A stretch of DNA of 14,827 nucleotides from assembly GCA_001986395.2 (NCBI GenBank), contig MQVO02000203.1, positions 1 to 14,827 on the forward strand. The letters are read 5' to 3'. The notes under the pieces were generated by a model, which worked only from the letters and a program-made list of their open reading frames with translations, was not told the origin of the DNA and did no database searches. Each line of letters starts with the position of its first letter. Position 1 is the stretch's first letter. Shown here piece after piece: positions 7,835-14,827 of the stretch. This DNA comes from Irpex lacteus. Taxonomy: Eukaryota; Basidiomycota; Agaricomycetes; Polyporales; Irpicaceae. Both the position numbers and the translations under genes were made by a program.

Positions 7835-8615
7835 TCCCCTTTTTATTATTAATAATAAAAAATGAAGATGAAAATATTTAATATATACCCCATGAATAAG
7901 TCATTATGAACCCCATGATCCTTTAGGCTCCCTTTATATAAATAATATTGTAATTCTTTATCAGTCCACTCAAATAAGAAATGATTATACTTATAAAACT
8001 GTATTCCTTTCCTTGTTCTCTATAAGTCATAAGTTGTGATTTGCTTCTAAGATAGGTATAAGATAGTTAATTAAACTTAAACTTTAACTTTCGCTTAGAA
8101 GAACGAAACCTATGAGTAACTAATATGTTATGATAAGAGAGATAAGTTTTATAAATCAATACTCGGCTGTTTAAAAGGATAAAAACTAGTTTTTTATGTT
8201 GATTGGTAAGTATTACTCGTAATTAGTCTGTTAACTTATTATTAATTAACTGCTCCTTTAATATTTATGAACTTAACACTAAGAGTATTTTAACTAGGTA
8301 GGCAAATTCTTAACAAGAACACTGAAGAAAAAGAATAACTGAAAGTTGATAACTGTAAAACTTTGTACCCCACTGATACTCAACTAGTAATGAGCTACCC
8401 ATGTTAACAGAACAAAATATATAAATAGGGGATCAACTCCAATATCTAAACTACCACCATAAAACTAAAATAATTTTGAGGATAAATTAAATTTCAGTTT
8501 TAAAAGAGTAGTAGTAGTTTTTATTTTAAAAATATTAAAAAGTAAAATAAAAATGGGTGCTACCTAATAAATTTAGTTTTATATAAGCATAAATAAAAAT
8601 ACATAATAAATTTTT

Positions 8616-8646
<31 letters not shown>

Positions 8647-8769
8647 TAATTATAAATAAATAAAACAAAAGTTACTGTTCTTGCCTTTATTTTTTTGGGG
8701 AATAGTTAAAATTTTTATTAGGACTTTCGAGTAAGAAACGCACAGTATGTGTCTCTTTATTAAGATAAA
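7835..8769. other. Intergenic spacer before nad4L
   Basis: About 930 bases without a recognisable gene or tRNA. They hold a collapsed palindrome AAAAACTAGTTTTT (8181-8194), a (TTTA)n run joined to a 30-bp palindrome (8615-8664), and the leader of nad4L. Any promoter or processing site for nad4L-nad5 should be in here, but I recognise none securely. Confidence 0.5.
8615..8664. repeat. (TTTA)8 microsatellite joined to a 30-bp perfect palindrome
   Basis: Eight TTTA units (8615-8646) run into a perfect palindrome at 8635-8664 (TTTATTTATTTATAA and its complement). It can form an all-A+T cruciform about 105 bases upstream of nad4L. Slippage should make the repeat number variable between strains. 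Confidence 0.85.
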
Positions 8770-9042
8770 ATGAATTTTTCAATCTTTTTATTTTTAATAG
8801 GAATCTTAGGGTTTGTTTTAAATAGAAAAAACATAATTTTAATGATAATAGCAATAGAAATAATGTTATTAGCAGTAACTTTATTAGTTTTAATAACTTC
8901 ATTTAGTTTTGACGATGGAGTAGGACAAACTTTAAGTATATTTATAATTTCAATCGCAGGTGCTGAATCAGTAATAGGTTTAAGTATTCTAGTTGCATTT
9001 TATAGATTAAGAGGAAATATTTCACTTAATAAAACAAATTAA
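8770..9042 (+). CDS. nad4L: NADH dehydrogenase subunit 4L
   Basis: Encodes the small complex I membrane-arm subunit (homologue of bacterial NuoK), which takes part in proton translocation in the inner mitochondrial membrane. The product is 90 aa, close to the usual 88-90. Three membrane helices are visible, at about 2-20, 24-45 and 54-78. The two conserved membrane glutamates are present at E30 (IAIEIMLL) and E66 (AGAESVIGLSILVA), followed by the typical RLRG end. ATG 8770 gives the expected N-terminus. nad5 follows 37 bases later on the same strand, the conserved fungal pairing, and the two are probably cotranscribed. The gene is unbroken. Confidence 0.97.
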   Translation: MNFSIFLFLIGILGFVLNRKNIILMIIAIEIMLLAVTLLVLITSFSFDDGVGQTLSIFIISIAGAESVIGLSILVAFYRLRGNISLNKTN

Positions 9043-9079
9043 GTAGAAAATTAAAAAAAAATAACAAATATAAAATAAT

Positions 9080-11098
9080 ATGTATTTAACAATAATCATC
9101 TTGCCTTTATTAGGTTCTCTAGTTTCCGGTTTACTAGGTAGAAAAATCGGAGTAACAGGATCACATTTTATAACATGTACCTGTTTAATTCTTTCATCAG
9201 TATTAGCTACAGTGGCTTATTATGAGGTAGGAATATGTGGCTCTCCAGTTACAGTTCATTTAGTTAATTGGATAGATTCTGAGTTAATCAATATAAAATG
9301 GGAATTTTTATTTGATCAATTAACAGTATCTATGTTTATTCCAGTTCTTTATATTTCTTCATTAATTCATATATTCTCTACTGATTATATGTCAAATGAT
9401 CCTCATAATCAAAGATTTTTCTCTTATTTATCTTTATTCACTTTCTTTATGCTATTTTTAGTTTCAGGTGCTAATTATTTTGTAATGTTTGTTGGTTGGG
9501 AAGGTATTGGTATAGTTTCTTATTTATTAATTAACTTCTGGTTTACAAGATTACAAGCAAATAAAGCAGCTATCTTAGCTCTAACTATGAATAGAGTAGG
9601 TGATATGGGATTAAGTATTGGGTTTTTTGCCATTTTTGCTTTATTCGGTTCATTAGATTATAGCGTAATATTTAGTTTAGGTTCATATATGAATGAGAGC
9701 GCAATTACAATTATAGGTTTATTACTACTAACTGGTGCATGGCTAAATCTAGTCAAATACCTCTTCACAGTTGGTTACCTGGAAGTATGGAAGGTCCTAC
9801 ACCAGTATCAGCTTTAATTCATGCTGCTACTCTAGTTACAGCAGGGTTATACTTATTAGTAAGATCCTCACCAATATTAGAATATAGTAGTACAGCTTTA
9901 TTAGTTATTACTTTAGTAGGTGCTAGTACAGCCTTTTTTTGCTGCTACTTGTGGTTTAATTCAAAATGATTTAAAAAGAATAATAGCTTTTAGTACAATA
10001 AGTCAATTAGGATATATGGTAATGGCAGTAGGTTTAAGTCAATATAATGTAGCTTTAATGCATGTAGTAAATCATGCTTTCTTCAAAGCATTATTATTCT
10101 TAGGAGCAGGGGCAGTAATTCATAGTTTTTCTGATCAACAAGATATCAGAAAAATGGGAGGCTTAATAAACTATTTACCATTTACATATACAGCTATGTT
10201 AGTAGGTTCTTTATCTTTATTAGCTACACCTTGGTTACAGGATTCTATAGTAAAGATTTAATAATAGAATTAGCTTATGCTCAATATAGTTTTAGTGGTA
10301 CTTATGCATTTATTTTAGGAAGTATAACTGCAGGTTTAACTGCATTCTATTCATTTAGATTAATTTCTTTAGTATTCTTAACTGTACCAAATGGACCTAA
10401 AAATTCTTATTTAAACTCACATGAAGCTAACTTAGCCGTAATTTTTACCTCTATTTATCTTAGCCTTATTTAGTATATTTTTTGGTTATTTTGCTTCTGA
10501 CATCTTTGTTGGATTAGGTTCAGATTTTTTTGCTAACTCTATCTTTATTCATCCTAATAATATTAATATTATTGAAGCTGAATTTAGTTTACCTTTATTT
10601 ATTAAATTATTACCTGCTATATTAAGTTTAGTTGGTGCAGTATTAGCTATCTTATTATATCACTTTTCTCCTAAATTTTTAGTTGATTTAACTAATAATT
10701 ACTTAGGTAGAGAAATATATACTTTTTTAAATGGTAAATATTTATTTGATGTTGTATATAATAAATATATAATAGGTTTAGGTATGAAAGCTGGATATGT
10801 AATATCAAAAGTATTAGATAGAGGTGTAATAGAATTAGTTGGACCTCATGGTTTATCTGAAGAATTAAGCAGTATAGCACAAGAATTGGGTAAATTAGAT
10901 AGTGGAGTAATTACTACTTACTCTTTATATATTACATTGGGTCTAATCTCATTGGTGTTTGTATTATTTGCTCCTTTATTAATAGATACTTCATTTGTTA
11001 ATGAAATAAGATTAATAATAATTATCTTAGCTGCTTTATTTGTATTATTATTTGAAGAACCCCATATGAATTTAAATAATCTCCCCTCTCCAAAATAA
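9080..11098 (+). CDS. nad5: NADH dehydrogenase subunit 5, full length but with four frame changes
   Basis: Encodes the large antiporter-like proton-pumping subunit of complex I (NuoL homologue). The 2019 nt equal about 672 codons, normal for fungi, and all landmarks are in order: [72 protein letters not shown] and the long C-terminal helix region to PSPK. The frame breaks four times. A base is missing at 9738/9739 (GGTGCATGGCT where GGTGC-N-ATGGCT is expected). T7 at 9934-9940 should be T6. A base is missing at 10236/10237 (TTACAGG for TTAACAGG). T5 at 10442-10446 should be T4. Two islands (about 9739-9936 and 10237-10443) are thus read in another frame and the main frame resumes after each. 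The sequence is otherwise well conserved, so this looks like sequencing error or a correctable gene rather than an old pseudogene. Confidence 0.93.
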
Positions 11099-11165
11099 TT
11101 TTAAATAGTTCTCCCATTTTTTAATTTCTGCCTGCTCTGTTATTGAAGGTTGTACTCATTAATAT

Positions 11166-11354
11166 TTACATTACCATCTCTTCCAATGCTTTTTGTAGCT
11201 GCTGTTTTCTTGCATTGGCATCGCTTAATTTAATTAACTCTTGTTTATAGTTATAATATATTTCACGAGGATCCAGAGGATTATGCTTCGGACCTATCTT
11301 ACCTAAGGCCAAAATAAAAAATAAAGGAAAAAAGGGGTTGAGAAAAAGTAGCAA
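11166..11354 (-). CDS. Small hypothetical ORF, 62 aa
   Basis: The frame ends at TAA 11166-11168. The N-terminal third is hydrophobic (FFPLFFILALGKIG), followed by a charged helical tail (NYKQELIKLSDANARKQQL). Such a layout suits a small single-span membrane protein, but the start (TTG at 11354) is weak and I recognise no family. It may equally be the end of a lost gene. Confidence 0.25.
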   Translation of the reverse strand: MLLFLNPFFPLFFILALGKIGPKHNPLDPREIYYNYKQELIKLSDANARKQQLQKALEEMVM

Positions 11355-11419
11355 TCTATAAGATTAATAGAACAACTCTCAATGAAAAAACTTTTGAGGA
11401 AATTATTCAATTAAAGCAT

Positions 11420-11444
11420 CCCAAAAAACTAGTTAGAATTATTT
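11420..11444. repeat. Half copy of the palindromic element (copy E, inverted orientation)
   Basis: CCCAAAAAACTAG (11420-11432) followed by TTAGAATTATTT matches the first half of the reverse complement of copy B. The remaining half, including the CTAGTTTTTTGGG arm, is absent. The break lies at the loop, near the symmetry centre. Confidence 0.75.
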
Positions 11445-11760
11445 TATTTTATATTTTAATTTAGGGTTTGCCACTTTAGAATATAATTGTATGCTGGAAT
11501 ATTTAATTACACAGCAGGTGCTAAAGCTTCTACAGCCTCAAATAAGTTAAAAGAATAAACTTAAGTTACATCTTCCCCTTTCACTTGAGTTAAACAAAAG
11601 AATTAACTAAAGCCTACACTCCCTCACTCTCGTTCAATCAACAGTCCTTGGAGAAGAGTACTAAATAAAAATATAAGATTAAATAAGTAGAGTATCTTTA
11701 ATTAAATATTTATAATAAATTAATTTATTTTATTTAAGTTTTAATTTAATATTATAAATT

Positions 11761-11794
11761 TAATTTATTTAGTTCCCTCCCTCCCTAATTCTTT
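11761..11794. repeat. 34-bp inverted repeat, right arm
   Basis: Reverse complement of 1006-1039 with one mismatch, centred on GTTCCCTCCCTCCCTAATTC. Its right end coincides with the TAA (11793-11795) that ends the minus-strand reading region described next. Confidence 0.8.
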
Positions 11795-12559
11795 AAAGAA
11801 AATCATTCTTTCAATCGGTATAGGAATATTTTTTTAAGTTACTTATTACACCTTTATTAATTAGATCTTCTACATGATTTTTATATGATGAGTATAAGTA
11901 CTCACGAATTAAATCTTTACTTAGATCAAGAGCTATGTCTAAAACTAAATTTCTTTCTGATGAAAAGTTATATTTTGTATTTGATAATATTTTTATATAT
12001 CTACCTAGTAATATAGTTAAAACATAAGTTACACCTACAATTTCAATAATGTCAACTAAATATAATTATATTCAGATTTTTTAGAATCTTCGTTTTTATA
12101 ATTGTTTTTAAACTTTATAAAGCTATTAATCTTTTTTAATAAATCTACCAACCTATTCGCTAAACCTGTGACCAAGGATGTTTCATTAACAGACACCTCT
12201 TTACTAATCCGCCCTGTTATATAGCTATAAACTCACCCTCTTAAATCTTCTACTTTGAAAAGATTAAGGATCAACAAAGACAACTGTTTTCTCGATAAAC
12301 TATCTACACCATGACGCTCAGACACTATCTCTAATATTCCACCGATATTGTTCTTAGGGTGGTGCAATAAAGCGTTCAACCTCTTATTATATCGATGATA
12401 CGAACTAACCAATAAGGATGTACTAACCTTATAATCTTTTAAATCACCCCTCAAAATACCCGTTTCATGTACTAACCATTGAACATAATTACTCTCGAAA
12501 TATATTAAAAAAACTTCACAGCAAAACTGTTTTTCATATAGAGTTAGATGAGTTTGAGT
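11793..12559 (-). pseudogene. Broken ORF of unknown function, C-terminal portion
   Basis: With TGA as Trp, the minus strand is open for 168 codons from 12559 to TAG at 12056-12058. It contains ESNYVQWLVHETGILRGD, a basic middle, and SLSRKQLSLLILN then NETSLVTGLANRLVDLLKK. A one-base shift near 12058 (a short T run) continues the protein for another 89 codons to TAA 11793-11795. This last part holds one membrane-like segment (IVGVTYVLTILLG) and a final Trp encoded by TGA. The last part uses TTA/ATA/AGA codons like the resident genes, while the first uses more CGT, GTT and TTG. Helical segments loosely recall the N-terminal domain of phage-type RNA polymerases carried by linear plasmids, but no catalytic motif is present and I do not assert it. 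Confidence 0.45.
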
Positions 12560-14349
12560 CTAAAACATCGTTTAAACACAGGAGGATCTTATTATTGGCG
12601 AAAATTTCAGAATGAGTACGATAATATATCTCCTCACCCCCTAGATGATAAAAGCTAGAACAGTAATTCATGTATCAGTCAAGCCGTCTTTCATTATAAA
12701 TAGAAAGACTGAAGATGGCTTACAAGATAGATAGGAGTCCCCACTATCTATTCGAATACTATGTATATCATCCAATGATACTTTCGAAATAAACCGTAAC
12801 ACCTCTCGAATACATCCAGAATATCATAGAGATACCCATAAAACAGATCCACAAAGTCGAAATTCAACACTAATGATTTAAGATAGATGAATTCCTCCTT
12901 AGCAATGTATTGGGCTTGGTCTAGGAGATTTCTCCCTATTAACTCAGTTGTGAGAATCAGATAATAAAAAAAGTCTACATATTTCTCTTTAAATGCCCTA
13001 AACCGCTTATCAATACCAACAACCAGAAATAGGCCAGAAGAACGCAGTTTCATACAGATTAAACCTATACCAATAAACTCGACGAAAACTTCATTCAACT
13101 TAACATCACACCCAATCAAGATCTTAGATGACGAGATACCACAAACCTCACCTCGACTGATTAATTCTTTTATACCAATAGATCTTCCTACAATATCAAA
13201 TTAATCAACCTTAGAACCACAAGATAATAAACTATGCAAGATGAGAGACGGTTCATTAAAACCTATAAACTTCAGACAGTTTATAATCTCCCTGTATTGC
13301 CTAATAACACGCTCTCGAACCTCTTCGTCTAAAGCAGATATATTAAAATGTTCGTTATAAATAAGAATACAATCATTATAAAGCTTTATATACTTAAACA
13401 AACCACTAAAAGCAACACAAACTTTCTCACATCCCCACTCGATAACCGAGTTTTTTCCTGTAAATATAATTTTAACATATTTACAAAGTTATCCACACTA
13501 ACACTATCAACCCGATAATCAATACTATTCATACAACTATAAAGATGGTCCAAATCAACATTATGTTTTACTTAACGAGATCATATCAGCATTACAGTGA
13601 TAAAAACGGATAGGCGTAAGATTATAAAAAGGGGTAAAAACCCCCCGCGATTCTGAAACCCTGTCTTAAATTTAGAACAAGAATATGAAGAGATGAAAGC
13701 AGGCTACGCACACGCATACCTACTCTGATAGACGTAACAATACGAGATCTATCATCCAACACACCTTCTTTTATAGAAGTGATACAACATAAATCACTTT
13801 AGCTTCACAACCACCCATATTATAAACATTATTCACGGTATTACTAGACGCATCACGTTGAGAATCAGAAATAACATTGATAGTAACTAAAGTTGATCTT
13901 TTAAACTCAAAAAAACCCTCTCTATCATGCCCCTCATTACAACTTCTAACACAATCATCTAAAAATAACACGTATATTTTTAGCATAATCAACCAGATCA
14001 GCTTTCTTCGAAAAAGAGACCGGAGTAAATATTTCAGAATGCACATTTAAATATCCTTTATATTTAAAACTGTTCTCTAATCAAGCAAGCCCTAAAAATG
14101 CTGCACAATCCCATCACGATATTCATTGCTAGAGGTCATATAATCATAACTAGGAATATTACCGTTTAAATTTAAACTCTCATCAACCTCATTACAATGA
14201 TAATACAACCCGTAATCAATTTTATATGTAAACGATTTATCTAAACCAGATAAAATATTAATCATATCACTCTTGAAAGAAGTTAAAATATTTATACTTG
14301 ATATTATATGATAAACATGAGACCCAAATTTAATTCAAATGGGGTTTAC
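12560..14349 (-). pseudogene. Large decayed coding region of unknown function
   Basis: Successive minus-strand frames give protein-like sequence with few clear gaps: 14349-14095 (DYGLYYHCNEVDESLN), about 14100-13995, 14046-13771 (EGHDREGFFEFKRSTL), about 13790-13620, about 13640-13566, about 13570-13455 and 13454-12748 (KYIKLYNDCILIYNEHF, DFFYYLILTTEL). The last is interrupted by one TAA at 13201-13203. Most joins are single-base shifts at A or T runs, for example A6 near 13450. TGA is read as Trp. Arginine is often CGT or CGG, unlike nad5 (AGA), pointing to foreign origin. It begins directly downstream of rps3 with no ATG. Together with the preceding segment it would represent a protein of about 850 residues, the size range of linear-plasmid polymerases, yet I find none of their motifs. 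Confidence 0.45.
14319..14335 (+). repeat. 17-bp piece of the ATAGGGAGACCC family
   Basis: GAGACCCAAATTTAATT is identical to bases inside the right-half copy near 2560-2576. It lies 27 bases beyond the rps3 stop, at the upstream edge of the decayed reading region. Confidence 0.6.
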
Positions 14350-14361
14350 TTAAAAAATAAT

Positions 14362-14827
14362 TTAAAATGATTTATGTGCTATTGTTACTGTATAACTAAA
14401 TGCACCTCTTCTACTTTTGTTTGTAAATCTAGATTGAGTTGTAAAATCTGATTTAATTCTAGCAAAAGCTCCTTTTTGTTTATTAAATGTAGTAAATCTA
14501 GGTACTATTTTTTGACTAAGTATACGACCACCTAATCTTACTTTAATACCAATAAGCGCAGTAGGTCTACAATAATTTAAATTAGATTCTTCTATACCTT
14601 TGGGAGAATCATTTAATTTAATTATTTGAGTGTTATTGTAAAGACTAGTTATAATAGATCTAAATCTTACTTTTTTATTATTAGAGATAAAACCAATAGT
14701 ATTAGCTAAGATTTGACTTTCTAATGCAGGATGGTGTAATCTAATTAATTCAATCTTAACCTCTTTTTTTAAATTTATTACTTAAAAATGAACATAAAGT
14801 ACTCTAAATTTTCAGATTCACTTATTA
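14362..14827 (-). CDS. rps3: Mitochondrial ribosomal protein S3, 3' part
   Basis: Encodes the small-subunit ribosomal protein uS3 kept in many fungal mitochondrial genomes. The minus-strand frame ends at TAA (14362-14364). It carries the conserved C-terminal blocks GIKVRLGGRI, a VPRFTTFNKQKGAF region, and SRFTNKSRRGAFSYTVTIAH at the very end, preceded by EVKIELIRLHHPALESQILA. About 139 codons are open (to 14781). The codon above is TAA (14782-14784), while protein-like sequence (ENLEYFMFIFK) continues in another frame to the window edge, so a single-base frame break near 14778-14790 is likely. The 5' part lies beyond the window. It is transcribed opposite to nad4L-nad5. Confidence 0.88.

Larger units (their letters stand above)
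11099..11792. other. Spacer after nad5
   Basis: No conserved gene is recognisable. The stretch carries a weak minus-strand ORF (11166-11354), half of a palindromic element (11420-11444) and the right arm of the long inverted repeat (11761-11794). Confidence 0.5.

Noticed and set aside
8414..8430. ATATATAAATAGGGG as a possible mitochondrial promoter
   Set aside because: It does not match the yeast ATATAAGTA nonanucleotide. No basidiomycete consensus is known to me, and similar A+T strings are everywhere here.
8687..8902. 71-codon minus-strand ORF antisense to nad4L
   Set aside because: It is a shadow of nad4L: Leu-rich, with no recognisable motif.
10692..10880. 62-codon minus-strand ORF antisense to nad5
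   Set aside because: It is the antisense of the conserved nad5 C-terminal region, rich in Leu, Ile and Tyr, as expected from reversed A+T-rich codons.
9080..11098. Introns as the cause of the nad5 frame changes
   Set aside because: The protein alignment is continuous across all four points with only one base gained or lost, so no intervening sequence exists.
11793..14349. Mitovirus-like RNA-dependent RNA polymerase
   Set aside because: No GDD or other polymerase motif was found in any frame of the region.

Overview
The window is fungal mitochondrial DNA, most likely from a mushroom-forming basidiomycete (Agaricomycetes). The evidence is very high A+T, TGA read as tryptophan, intact nad4L followed by nad5, the 3' part of a mitochondrial rps3, a tRNA-Asp, and pieces of the invaders usual in such genomes: a LAGLIDADG homing-endonuclease relic, a plasmid-type family B DNA polymerase relic and GC-bounded hairpin elements. 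The cox1 wording ([15 protein letters not shown]) also fits Agaricomycetes from memory.

Layout. Positions 1-6150 hold almost no intact gene: AT-rich spacer with dispersed palindromic elements (869, 1318, 3106, 4905), a second GC-bounded repeat family (1799, 2541, 5286), an unrecognised ORF fragment (520-735, minus), a LAGLIDADG relic (2081-2224), a possible nad1 scrap (2939-3001, minus), an isolated 115-codon cox1 segment (3306-3650) and an unrecognised decayed reading region (4012-4774). A DNA polymerase relic lies at 6154-6360, a folded GC-rich island at 6500-6563, tRNA-Asp(GUC) at 6606-6678 (minus), and an intact unknown 341-aa membrane ORF at 6809-7834. After about 930 bp of spacer come nad4L (8770-9042) and nad5 (9080-11098). 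Positions 11099-11792 are spacer with a half palindromic element. Positions 11793-14349 (minus) hold about 2.5 kb of broken reading frames that I cannot identify. They end just downstream of rps3 (minus), which runs off the right edge.

Function. nad4L and nad5 encode adjacent membrane-arm subunits of respiratory complex I. rps3 encodes a small-subunit ribosomal protein and tRNA-Asp serves mitochondrial translation. Everything else looks like selfish DNA, its debris or captured gene fragments.

Most notable are three things. nad5 keeps its full length and conserved sequence but has four single-base frame changes that cancel in pairs (-1/+1, -1/+1). A hairpin element family includes one copy inserted, inverted, inside another. 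The cox1 segment stops exactly at a codon I remember as an intron hot spot and uses TGA for every tryptophan, whereas nad5 uses TGG. Single-base frame breaks also occur in rps3 and the decayed minus-strand region, so sequencing error must be excluded first.
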